Positions 1 through 7,566 of a stretch of DNA of 9,499 nucleotides are shown here, piece after piece. The stretch spans positions 1-9,499 of the forward strand of contig JALLON010000092.1 of NCBI GenBank assembly GCA_027717925.1, given 5' to 3'. A program made the position numbers and the translations under genes. Each line of letters begins with the position of its first letter. Positions within the stretch are counted from its first letter, which is position 1. The notes beneath the pieces are model-generated. The model was not told the DNA's origin, made no database searches, and worked only from the letters and a program-made list of their open reading frames with translations. This DNA is from Acidobacteria bacterium AH-259-G07. GTDB taxonomy: Bacteria; Acidobacteriota; UBA6911; RPQK01; JADFOI01.

Positions 1-1
1 C

Positions 2-1558
2 GCAGCCTATGACTGGATCTATGACACACTGAATGATTACCAGCGCAAGCGCATTCGCAACGCCCTTCTGGAGAATGCGGTGCTTCGACTGCGGGGCAAC
101 TACGATTACCAGTGGTGGGCGCACGCCTGGCGCACCAACTGGCTGCCGGTGTGTTTCAGCGGGGTGGGCTTGGCGGCACTGGCGATGTATTCGGAAGACC
201 CCCAGCTTTTGGATGTGGTGGAGGAAACCAGAGTCCGCATCAACAAGTACTTTGAGGAATCGATCGGTCAGGACGGCGGCTATCAGGAGGGAGTTGGATA
301 CTGGCGCTATGGCATGGAAAACGCCGTGCTCTTCGCTGCAGTTCTCAAAAACGTTTCTCGTGGAAAAATCGACATGTTCGATAACCCTCTGCTGAGAAAA
401 ACCATCCAGTTTCCTCTGTACACTTTCGTGGCACCAGTCGGGTCGGTTCCCTTTGCCGACAGCCGGGTCCTACTTCAGGCGAGAGACGCCCATCTGACCT
501 ATGCGTCCTACAGCCAGGGGAATTACGCCCTCTATAATAAGCTGGCTGAAGAGCTCAACAACCCCCAGGCGAAATGGCTGGCGGAACTGTTTCGGCCTTT
601 TGATTACAGGCGGCGGCCCTTGGACTTCGATCTCTACTCCATCATCTGGCCGGAGGCTGAAATCGAACCTTCCCTTCCCGATTCCTCTGCACCGATGTCG
701 ATGCATTTCCGTACCATCGATTGGGTGATTATGAGAGCCTCCTGGGAAGACGAAAATGTCCCACTTCTTGCAGCGAAGGGTGGGATTCACGACGACCCTC
801 ATCACGGACATCTGGACTCCGGGCAATTCGCCATCGCCTACCGTGGGGAGTGGTATGTCAAGGAATTGGGCTACCTGCAGCCCAACGGCTTGGGGTACTG
901 GGACCACAGAAGGCGCTTCAAGGACTACGTGCATGCCAACTCTCTGGGGCACAACGCGGTGCACGTCAATGGGGAGCAGCAAGAGTATGGGCCCGAGTAC
1001 TTTTCCAAAGTGCTCGAGTTCCGGAGCACAGCGAATCAGGATTACGCACTCATTGACGCCTCGAAGGCTTACCCTGGGAAAGAGCTAAAAGGATGGAGAA
1101 GACACATCATTTTCCGCAAACCGCATTTTTTCGTCGTGCTGGATGAGGTGGAATCGGCCAGGGAGGCGGACATTGCGGTGAGAGTCCATCCAGGAGTTCC
1201 CTTCAGCTTGAAGGAAAACTACGCACTTTTCACAGGCGAGAGGGGTGTGATAGCAGCACTACCCCTTCTCCCGCAGGCATTTACCTTGAGAGAGGATCGT
1301 CACCCCATCCTGCCCGAAGTGAAGGATGCCGTGTTGTACTGGGTTCCCTACTATGACCTGAAGACGACAGCAGCCAGCGAGAAGACCTATATTGTTAATG
1401 TCTTCGTTCCCGTTGAAGATGAAGCCGAAGCCGATCGCATTCTGGGCTCCAGCAGAGCAGCCAGGGACGGAAACAACCTGCGTGTGTCTGTGATGTACAA
1501 AGGAACGCAACACTCCTGGGAGTTTGACCTTTCCAACCGGGTTGCAGAGCTGAAATAG
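2..1558 (+). CDS. Heparinase II/III-like polysaccharide lyase (5' partial)
   Basis: The frame is open from base 2, so the true start is upstream of the window; the GTG at 80 is internal because similarity to the family continues before it. About 518 codons are visible. The first part (to about base 460) has the tryptophan-rich helical pattern of the alpha/alpha-toroid domain of heparinase II/III-type lyases, for example TNWLPVCFSGVGLAALAMY and DGGYQEGVGYWRYG. The C-terminal beta-sandwich domain follows: HDDPHHGHLDSGQFAIAY (about 788-841), then GEWYVKELGY and HANSLGHNAVHVNG (about 931-972), which match the His-rich and HN-containing signatures of the heparinase II/III-like C-terminal domain. 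Known members cleave uronic-acid polysaccharides by beta-elimination, usually outside the cytoplasm; no signal peptide can be judged here. Substrate cannot be assigned. It ends with TAG at 1556-1558, and no terminator hairpin follows before the next gene on the same strand. Confidence 0.85.
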   Translation, partial: AAYDWIYDTLNDYQRKRIRNALLENAVLRLRGNYDYQWWAHAWRTNWLPVCFSGVGLAALAMYSEDPQLLDVVEETRVRINKYFEESIGQDGGYQEGVGYWRYGMENAVLFAAVLKNVSRGKIDMFDNPLLRKTIQFPLYTFVAPVGSVPFADSRVLLQARDAHLTYASYSQGNYALYNKLAEELNNPQAKWLAELFRPFDYRRRPLDFDLYSIIWPEAEIEPSLPDSSAPMSMHFRTIDWVIMRASWEDENVPLLAAKGGIHDDPHHGHLDSGQFAIAYRGEWYVKELGYLQPNGLGYWDHRRRFKDYVHANSLGHNAVHVNGEQQEYGPEYFSKVLEFRSTANQDYALIDASKAYPGKELKGWRRHIIFRKPHFFVVLDEVESAREADIAVRVHPGVPFSLKENYALFTGERGVIAALPLLPQAFTLREDRHPILPEVKDAVLYWVPYYDLKTTAASEKTYIVNVFVPVEDEAEADRILGSSRAARDGNNLRVSVMYKGTQHSWEFDLSNRVAELK

Positions 1559-1666
1559 GGGGGCTCGCTTGTTGTCGCATGGCCTTCACCTTCAGATCGG
1601 ATGCACTCACCCCAATGGGTTGCTGTTTGTGCCAGGAGAGCCGTCCTATTGGAGGGGGAGAACTTA

Positions 1667-2956
1667 ATGGCGTTGCGGTCCAAAAGATGGCTATTGCACT
1701 GGGTGTGCTTCGGGTTAACCTGCTTTGGACTTGCAGCCACTAAAGTCAAGGCCCAGACTTGGGTGGAGGATACGTTTGAGGACTTGGCCGACGGGCAACT
1801 GGACGCCTCGGGTCAAAATCTTTATATAAGCCGTGATGGGAAGATACGTTCGATCCACCGATTCGATCTGAACCAGGATGGCTATTTGGACCTGGTCTTC
1901 AACAGCAACCATGACACCTACAGCCTAATCCCAGCCAGCCTGGGAATTGTGACAGCAAGTCGAAGAATACACCGGACTGAGCTTGCGGTCGAAGGAAGTA
2001 CACGCGTAGCCGTGGATGACCTGAACCGGGACGGCTACCTCGATCTGGTGTTCTGCCCGAACCCCGGGGGAGTTCAACATGGCCGCCGATTTCTGACCAT
2101 TATCTGGGGAGCTGAGGATGGCTGGCCCCCGCATCGCAGTACCGGCCTGTTGCCCACTCATGACGCCAAGGCTATTGCCATCACCGATCTTAACGGTGAT
2201 GGCTGGCCGGATATTGTAGCGCTCAACGGTGAAGCGTGGCTTCCGGGCCAACCGTCCGGGCGGATTATTCGGATTTTTTGGGGTAGCCAAGAGGGCTTTC
2301 TGTTGAGTCGGAGGCAAGACTTGGGTGTGCCCCAGGCAATCGATCTGGCAGGTGCGGATTTCGATGGTGACGGGAGTCGCGATTTGGCCATTCTCACAGC
2401 AGAAAACACCATCCGGTTTGCTGTGGGCCGAAGAGAGTAAGGACATTGCCAGGGAACTCGACAGTTCAGAGATCAGGTTGGCTGGCGAGGGTTTGCAGTG
2501 TCTTACTGCAGCTGATCTCAATAGGGATGGAAACTGTGATCTTGTCGTAGGCGCGGTTGGGGCCGTCCACATCGTGCCGGGACAAGGCACACGTACTTGG
2601 AGCCCGGTGACAAGCCTAGTTCCCCTCGGTGCGTCTCACATTTCCATTGGTGATCTGGATAATGACAAGCAGCCCGACCTGGTGCTGACGCCAGCAGCGG
2701 CGGGCGCGGGCGATGGCATTCGGATTCTCTGGGGCAGCACTAGCGGCTATGCAGCTGTGCGATCGACTAGTCTAAGGGTTCAATCGGCCACTGCTTCGGC
2801 GGTTGGAGACCTAGACGGTGATGCGTGTGTAGACCTGGCTGTGGCTGCTTATCGAGGAACCCATAGCTTCGCCACAGAGTCAGTTGTCTTTTTCGGTGAC
2901 TGCAGCAGAGAGCTGAAGCGTAACGCGGAGGGTGTCCGAACGGAAGGGGCCACGGT
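1667..2956 (+). pseudogene. Exported FG-GAP/VCBS-repeat protein, frameshifted and cut off by an IS21 element
   Basis: The start is ATG at 1667 because GGAGGGGGAG (1651-1660) lies just upstream. Residues 1-29 are a signal peptide (basic MALRSKR, hydrophobic stretch, then VKAQ). The mature part is built of blades with calcium-binding D-x-N/D-x-D-G-x-x-D motifs: DLNQDGYLD, DLNRDGYLD, DLNGDGWPD and DFDGDGSRD in the first frame, then DLNRDGNCD, DLDNDKQPD and DLDGDACVD in the next. The first frame stops at 2440. Dropping one base near 2420 gives continuous protein (IRF-LWAEESKD, matching the WG-type turns in other blades), so a single-base insertion is the likely lesion. Similarity ends after GATVSI, near 2956, where IS-like sequence starts. 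Such proteins form seven-bladed propellers and are exported; the role is unknown. It may have been expressed with the upstream lyase gene, 108 bp away. Confidence 0.8.
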
Positions 2957-3022
2957 GTCAATCACCAGGGTATATCCCCCACCTCCTCACCAACTTAATT
3001 ACCCCACTTTAAGTGATCCACA
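2956..3022. repeat. Probable IS21 terminal region
   Basis: This non-coding stretch lies between the end of FG-GAP similarity and the stop codon of the last IS gene. It begins TGTCAATCACCAGGG, contains two CCCCAC-like blocks (near 2975-2981 and 3002-3007) and an 11-bp odd-length palindrome CACTTTAAGTG (3005-3015). IS21 ends usually hold several short repeats that bind the transposase. The second end is outside the window, so the assignment rests on position and general appearance only. Confidence 0.5.
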
Positions 3023-3793
3023 TCATCTCGTCTCTCCTTGCTTTTGTGTTTTTGCCTGCGCAAACTTTTCGCAGGCACTAGCTGGTTTTGAGTTGCCTAC
3101 GGGCAAGTCACGCGAGGCCAGCCATTGCTTTTCCAGTCGCTCGACCTGGGACCGGTTGAAGGACTGATACTCTGAAGAGAGGTCAAACTTTGAGATCTCT
3201 TCCAGCACAGGGACGAAGTAATGCAAACTTCCAATCGGTTCTCCCTGGAAACTGTTCAAGTAGGAAACGTACTTTCGCCCGCATCCCACAAGGATCGCCT
3301 GTTCGACCAGGGCCAGATCAAGGCCATTTTCAAACCACTGCCCCGCCAATTTACGATCGGCACTGGAAAAGCGGGAGCGAACACAGGGCCGGGACAAAAA
3401 CAGGGCTTCGACCGCTTCGACATAACGAGCTTGCTCATCGCGGAAAGAGGCCAGTGAATCCGCCGCTTCAGCGAGGCAATAAGGCCAGTACTCTTCACAG
3501 ATCTGAAGGATTCCGGCTAGATACTGGTTGGGACTGAGGCAAACGCGGCAGAGCTGCTTTTCTTCGAGTTCTTTCAGGTAGGCCCCGATCGAGCGGCGCG
3601 ATTTGCCTAAGGCCCGGGCCAGCTCCTGCTGACGAAACCTCAAACAGCCGGTAGCCCTTCGAGCGTTCAGCGAGGTATAGACGAATAACTTAAAAGCTCC
3701 GTCCGAGAGCTTGACGAGTGCCCGCTGCCACTCCCGGCCGGCCGCAAACCAGCCACTGGCCGTCTTGATTCTCAAACTGGAAGTCGGGATCAT
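3023..3793 (-). CDS. Third gene of the IS21 operon: winged-helix DNA-binding protein, 256 aa
   Basis: The start is ATG at 3793 because its first bases overlap the istB stop as ATGA and AAGGAGG lies just upstream inside istB; a longer frame back to 3940 is only istB shadow. Residues about 29-85 read as a winged helix-turn-helix: LSDGAFKLFVYTSLNA, then QQELARALGKSRRSIGAYLKELEEKQLCRV, where KSRRSIGAYLKEL fits a recognition helix. Residues about 140-200 (FSSADRKLAGQWFENGLDLALVEQAI, then GEPIGSLHYFVPVLEEI) resemble the helical second domain of DnaD- or Rep-like replication and regulatory proteins. The C-terminus is polar and probably disordered. It is translationally coupled to istB, so it seems to belong to the element rather than the host. 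Canonical IS21 has only istA and istB, so the role is unknown: regulation of transposition, target choice, or a captured passenger gene are all possible. The reading frame is intact although istB is broken. Confidence 0.75.
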   Translation of the reverse strand: MIPTSSLRIKTASGWFAAGREWQRALVKLSDGAFKLFVYTSLNARRATGCLRFRQQELARALGKSRRSIGAYLKELEEKQLCRVCLSPNQYLAGILQICEEYWPYCLAEAADSLASFRDEQARYVEAVEALFLSRPCVRSRFSSADRKLAGQWFENGLDLALVEQAILVGCGRKYVSYLNSFQGEPIGSLHYFVPVLEEISKFDLSSEYQSFNRSQVERLEKQWLASRDLPVGNSKPASACEKFAQAKTQKQGETR

Positions 3794-4559
3794 GAGGAAA
3801 CCTCCTTGCCTTTCGAGGCTTTGCGAGGCCGTTTGCGTTTGCGGTAGGATTCTCCTTCCCACTCGATTTGATGGGCGTTGTGGCAGAGCCGGTCCAGCAG
3901 AGAGTTGGCCTGGATGGGATCGGGAAAGAGTCCCATCCATTCTTCCAGGCTGCGGTTGCTGGTCAGGATCACAGAGCCCTTTTGATAACGTTCATAGACG
4001 ATCTCGTACAAGTCATCCGCCTGATCATCACTCAGAGGTTTTAAGCCAAAATCATCAATGATCAAACAGCAGCAGCCGCAGTATTGTTTGAGCAGGCGGT
4101 CCTGGGATAGATCGGCTCTGGCTGCCTGCAAGGACTGAAACAGGCGCGAGGCCTGCAGGTAGCGCACCTCAAAGCCGCGCCGTACCGCTTCATGCCCCAA
4201 AGCCTGGGCCAGGTGCGACTTGCCGACCCCAACTGGCCCGCACAGCAAAATATTTTCCTTTTTCTCCAGGAAGTGACAGGTGGCCAGATCATAGATGCGG
4301 CGCCGATCCAGAGAAGGGGTAAAGGAGAAGTCAAATTCCTCCAGCGTCTTCAGTTCAGCAAAGCAGGCCTTCTTGAGCCGGCGGTTGAACTTACTCTGGG
4401 AGCGACGTTCCAGCTCCGTCCTGGACCAGAAGCGTGAGAAAATCCACATAGGCCAGCTGTTGTTTTTGGGCTTCCCGTAGACGCACGTTCCAGGCTGTCG
4501 AGTAATCCGCCCAGATGTAAAATCTTCAGCTTTTCCACCAGATGTTGATAATGACTCAT
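3790..4559 (-). pseudogene. istB: IstB, IS21 AAA+ helper ATPase, broken by two single-base insertions
   Basis: The start is ATG at 4559, overlapping the istA stop as ATGA, with GGAAAGGAG upstream. The protein runs in three frames: 24 codons (4559-4488, MSHYQHLVEKLKILHLGGLL), then 23 codons (4486-4418, VRLREAQKQQLAYVDFLTLL plus VQD), then 208 codons (4416-3793, ELERRSQSKFNRRLKKACF onward). Removing one base at 4487 and one at 4417 gives a 255-aa protein, the normal IstB length. The last part has the Walker A motif GPVGVGKSH, Walker B CLIIDDFG, a sensor-like VILTSNRSLEEW and the C-terminal LLDRLCHNAHQIEW. IstB forms an ATP-dependent assembly on target DNA that recruits and activates IstA. As written the gene cannot make the full protein; the third segment alone keeps the ATPase domain but loses the N-terminal IstA/DNA-binding helices. 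Sequencing or assembly error is the alternative. Confidence 0.85.
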
Positions 4560-5476
4560 CGTGACTCCTTTCCTGCCCCTTGCACAAAATAGTCAGCTGA
4601 TCGGGCAAAACGATAGGCGCTCAGAGGCAAACTGCAGGCCCGAGGCGGGCCACAGCTCTCCTTCCACAAACCCTTCTGCAGGATTCCCTTCAGGCTCTGG
4701 TAACGCAGATTGCCAAAGCTCAAGGCCCGGCGACAGGCCTGGTCGAGAACTTCAGCTCCATAGCTCTCCGAGAGGCGCAAGACGGCCTGCGCCTTGCGCA
4801 GGTTTCTCATGGCATGATCGCTCAGGATCTGGGCCACATACTGGCCCACAGAGGGACCCAGCTCGGCGGCCCTTTGACGACAATAAGCAGGGGTCTGTTC
4901 CAGATAGGCGCGTTTGTGGGGCGGATAATCCTGAGTGTCAGTTTGCCAGCTTCCGGCCCGACGAACTCGGACGTGAGTCTTGATGAGCTGATGGTTGAGA
5001 TACACTCTCAGCATTTTCTGATCGGCCCGCACCCAGACCTGCTCTCCCCGGTACGGATAGGGGACCGAGTAGTAGCACTTCTCAAAGATGAGGTGGCAGT
5101 CCCAGTGAATGGTGCACTCTTTCCATTGGGCCGCCTCAAAGGATTCCACAGGAAGTGGCTGGAGTTGGTCGACCTCTTCGGCCAGAAAAACTTCGTAGGG
5201 CTTGCGGTGAGTGGTTCCGTGTTCCCTGAGGCCGATTTCTTCTCGACACCAGCGCAAGGCTCGTTCGTTGGCCTCGTCCAGGTCCCGGTAGCTTCGACCG
5301 GCAATCAACTGCTGACGAACCACGGGGACGGATCGTTCGACTTTCCCCTTATGACGCGCCATGCGCACCTTCGCCGGGTCGGCGATGAAACCAAAGTGGC
5401 GCTCCAGTTCCGCGTAGGCCGGGTTCAGAGTAGGATCGTAGAGGTCGGCTTCGAGCACCCCATCCCGCAGATTGTC
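4556..5476 (-). pseudogene. istA: IstA transposase, C-terminal fragment
   Basis: This is the 3' part of the IS21 transposase, separated from its 5' part by the RIT element. The frame resumes at the Asp codon GAC (5476-5474) with DNLRDGVLEADLYDPTLNPA, which continues the VYD that ends the other fragment. It carries the last acidic residue of the DDE triad in HKGKVERSV, 46 residues after that Asp. A Mu-type C-terminal beta-barrel region follows (CHLIFEKCYYSVPYPYRGEQ, then VWVRADQKMLRVYLNHQLIK). It ends at TGA 4558-4556, overlapping the istB ATG. No frameshift is visible in this part. An internal GTG at 5458 lies in frame but no good RBS precedes it. Confidence 0.88.
5470..5475 (+). repeat. Left half of the inverted-repeat RIT target in istA
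   Basis: GATTGT here is the inverted partner of ACAATC at 8998-9003. In the restored, uninterrupted istA the two hexamers flank a 5-bp centre overlapping the TTACGA core, so the target itself looks like a small recombinase core site. Confidence 0.55.
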
Positions 5477-5478
5477 TA

Positions 5479-5508
5479 AACTATGTGCCCAACCTCATTA
5501 TGTGGCCG
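5479..5508 (+). repeat. RIT terminal inverted repeat, left copy
   Basis: The copy starts AACTATGTGCCCAACC and ends ATTATGTGGCCG. It is a perfect 30-of-30 match to the reverse complement of 8938-8967. It contains two similar half-motifs, CTATGTG and ATTATGTG, 16 bases apart, which may be recombinase-binding arms. Right beside it is a 12-bp GC palindrome, GCCGGGCCCGGC (5505-5516), absent from the other end. Confidence 0.92.
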
Positions 5509-5556
5509 GGCCCGGCACGAAGGCCGGTATTGCTGGGAGGGTCGCGCTGTCGGGGC

Positions 5557-5564
5557 AACATAAT
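5557..5564 (+). repeat. Subterminal AACATAAT motif, left
   Basis: The motif starts 78 nt inside the left terminal repeat and lies 2 bases beyond the ritC stop codon. The same motif sits inverted at exactly the same distance from the other end. It is probably an accessory recombinase-binding site. Confidence 0.55.
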
Positions 5565-5566
5565 TT

Positions 5567-6577
5567 TCAGAGGGAATCGAGCCAAGCCAACAGAGTTTCG
5601 TCATCTCGCCAGACGGCTCTTCGGGGGAGTTCCTCCGAAGACTCGAACGAAGGTTCGCAGACGCGCAAGGCTGCTTCCTTGATCCGGGGGGTAATCTCGG
5701 CATAACGATTGGTGGTCTCCAAGCTGACGTGGCCGAGCCAACCTCGGATGACAGTGAGCTCAACCCCCGATTCCAGTAAATGGACCGCTGCGGTGTGCCG
5801 GAACAGGTGAGGGCTGACGTGCCTGGCATCCCTTTCGTTTAAGTCAAGAGTGCCCGCACAGCGACGGACGATCTTGTAAATTCCAAAGCGGGTCAAGGGG
5901 GAACCGGAACGGGAGACAAAAACGGGGTTCTCAGGATTGAGGCTCCCACTCTCGTGTTGGAGGAGAGAGCGAAGCTGCCGAGCAGTCTCCTCCCAGAGGG
6001 GGCACATCCTCCATTTGTCTCCCTTGCCATGGAGGCGAACCCGGGGCTGAGCGCCGAGATCCAGATGGCCCACTCGAAGATCGGCCACTTCCTGCACGCG
6101 CGCCCCGGTGTTGTAAAGGAACAGCAGTAGGGTTCGATTGCGTGGCGCCTGCCGTCCGATGGTAGGCAGGGACCGAAACAAGGCTCTGATCTCCTGCTGT
6201 TCCAGGTACTGCATGGGGCGGGGAGCCGCCCGCTTGACGGGCACCAGCGCCACCTGTTCGCTGACCGGGAGCATTTCCGGCACTCTTCGGGCCAGATAAT
6301 CAAAGAAGGTGCGCAGGGCGACGAGGCGCTGGTTCCGGGTTCGAACGTGATTGCCCCGCTTCTCTTCGAGATAGTGGAGAAAGCGCAAGGTGCGCTTGAA
6401 GCTCAGGTCTTCGACGCTCAAACGAGTTATTCTCCGCCTGCGGTCCTGGGCCACGAAGCAAAGGAACAGCTTCAGAGCATCTCGGTAGCTTCGAATCGAG
6501 GCCGGCTGGAGGCCTTTTTGGACCTTCAGATAATCTTCGAAAAAGGAACGAACAATCTGGCCCAGAGTCAATCGCAT
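5567..6577 (-). CDS. ritC: Tyrosine recombinase RitC (third of the trio), 336 aa
   Basis: The start is ATG at 6577, overlapping the end of ritB by 10 bases, with AGGAGGGAGGG about 7-10 bases upstream. The N-terminal SAM-like domain covers residues about 5-97 (IVRSFFEDYLKVQKGLQPAS, then RNQRLVALRTFFDYL). The catalytic domain, closest in feel to XerC/D, has Arg160 (YNTGARVQEVADL), a lysine at 185 or 188 (HGKGDKWRMCPL), His257-x-x-Arg260 (SPHLFRHTAAVHLL), His283 (WLGHVSLETTNRY) and Tyr292. After the tyrosine comes an acidic and aromatic tail (FESSEELPRRAVWRDDETLL) that may contact a partner recombinase, as C-terminal segments do in Xer synapses; that is inference. The TGA lies at 5569-5567, directly beside the subterminal motif, so the gene fills the element almost to its end. 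Confidence 0.88.
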   Translation of the reverse strand: MRLTLGQIVRSFFEDYLKVQKGLQPASIRSYRDALKLFLCFVAQDRRRRITRLSVEDLSFKRTLRFLHYLEEKRGNHVRTRNQRLVALRTFFDYLARRVPEMLPVSEQVALVPVKRAAPRPMQYLEQQEIRALFRSLPTIGRQAPRNRTLLLFLYNTGARVQEVADLRVGHLDLGAQPRVRLHGKGDKWRMCPLWEETARQLRSLLQHESGSLNPENPVFVSRSGSPLTRFGIYKIVRRCAGTLDLNERDARHVSPHLFRHTAAVHLLESGVELTVIRGWLGHVSLETTNRYAEITPRIKEAALRVCEPSFESSEELPRRAVWRDDETLLAWLDSL

Positions 6578-7566
6578 GGTGTCCCTCCCTCCTGAAGTAA
6601 AGGCCCAGCAAAAGCCTCAAAGCGTTGATTCGCTTCCTGCAACAGCGCTTGCGTAATCGTGAGATAGACCGCCGTCGAGGTGGGATCGACATGCCCGAGG
6701 AAGGTGGCCAGGTGCAGCAGCCGGGTACTGGGATCGAGCCCCGAGCGGTACCAACGCAGCAGCGTGCCCACGGCGAAACTGTGGCGAAGATGATGCAGCC
6801 GTGGAGGCGTTGTTCCCGCAGGTACCTGAAGATTCAGTCGAGGCATCAACGCATGAAAGGTGTGGCTGATGGTACCCGGGTTGAGGGGACGGTTGTGGTT
6901 AAACGAGAAGAGAGGCCCTTCGCTGCAAAGCTTCCCGTGGCGTCGAATCCTGGCTTGCACAAAGACTTCCAGTAACTGACCCATCCGAGGCCCAAACGGG
7001 ACCAGCCGACTCTTGGAGAATTTGGTCTCCCGAATCACCAACAGGCGCCGATTGAAGTCCACGTCCGCGATCGACAGACGAGCGGCCTCGCTCACCCGAA
7101 GGCCGAGTCCGTAAAGCAGGGCAAAGATGGTGCGATAGGTCATGGCGCGCAAGGGGGCTCGTCTGTTCTCTTTCAGGCCTGATGCCAGTTCCAGGAGGCG
7201 ACGCGCTGTTTGTCGGTCGAAAATGAAGGGGATTCTCTGTGAAGTTTCTCTCCTTGGCTCAGCTTGCACGGGAGAGCGTTGCAGGTAACCTTGCTCGACC
7301 ATCCACGCGAAAAGCCGCCGCACCGTACCCAGGAGATGATTGTAACTCCGGGGTCTTTTCCGGGGCCGTGAGGCCAGAAACGCGTTGATCCGTTCAGGGG
7401 TGATCGCCTCCAAGCACGTGACTTGCTCCTGCACCAGATAGCGATCCAGAAGCGCCAGTGTCTTCTCCTCCACCTCGAAGCGTCGCGCCAGAGCCCGCTT
7501 GTGGGCCAGAAATCGCTCTATGCCGTCCCGGAGGGGACTATGAAACACCCTCACTGGAGCACTCAT
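6568..7566 (-). CDS. ritB: Tyrosine recombinase RitB (second of the trio), 332 aa
   Basis: The start is ATG at 7566, overlapping the ritA TGA, with GAGGAGG just before it. Residues about 10-95 form the SAM-like core-binding domain (GIERFLAHKRALARRFEVEE and NHLLGTVRRLFAWMVEQGYL). The catalytic domain has Arg157 (YGLGLRVSEAARLS), a beta-hairpin lysine at 182 or 185 (ETKFSKSRLVPFG), His258-x-x-Arg261 (LHHLRHSFAVGTLL), His292 (FLGHVDPTSTAVY) and Tyr301. All catalytic positions are filled. A short insert (RWYRSGLDPSTRLL) lies between boxes II and III and is longer than in typical Xer or phage integrases. It is expected to act with the flanking recombinases; the reason RIT elements need three is unknown. 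Confidence 0.88.
   Translation of the reverse strand: MSAPVRVFHSPLRDGIERFLAHKRALARRFEVEEKTLALLDRYLVQEQVTCLEAITPERINAFLASRPRKRPRSYNHLLGTVRRLFAWMVEQGYLQRSPVQAEPRRETSQRIPFIFDRQTARRLLELASGLKENRRAPLRAMTYRTIFALLYGLGLRVSEAARLSIADVDFNRRLLVIRETKFSKSRLVPFGPRMGQLLEVFVQARIRRHGKLCSEGPLFSFNHNRPLNPGTISHTFHALMPRLNLQVPAGTTPPRLHHLRHSFAVGTLLRWYRSGLDPSTRLLHLATFLGHVDPTSTAVYLTITQALLQEANQRFEAFAGPLLQEGGTPCD

Noticed and set aside
3054..3076. Hairpin GCCTGCG / CGCAGGC with a 9-base loop as a terminator
   Set aside because: It lies within the coding end of the winged-helix gene and no T-run follows it on either strand.
2325..3167. One long + frame covering the end of the FG-GAP gene and running on to 3167
   Set aside because: Only the part from about 2421 to 2956 is FG-GAP sequence. 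Beyond that it reads IS end and the antisense of the third IS gene, giving a Pro- and His-rich then Cys-rich tail without family resemblance.
4410..4490. Programmed frameshifting in istB
   Set aside because: Neither site has a slippery run such as A6 or a heptanucleotide of the X-XXY-YYZ form, and two shifts 70 bases apart in one gene are unlikely. Mutation or sequence error is simpler.
3790..4608. A 272-aa IstB starting upstream at 4608
   Set aside because: Its first 60-odd residues do not resemble IstB. The real N-terminus (MSHYQHLVEKLKILHLGG) is in another frame from 4559 with a proper RBS and the ATGA overlap.
4814..5479. Long + frame of 221 codons antisense to the istA C-terminal part
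   Set aside because: It has no RBS or recognisable domain, and it is explained by the codon bias of istA on the other strand.
5505..5530. GC-rich inverted repeats after ritC as a rho-independent terminator
   Set aside because: A stem can form (CCGGC with GCCGG, and the 12-bp palindrome), but there is no T-run in the minus direction, so a terminator cannot be claimed.
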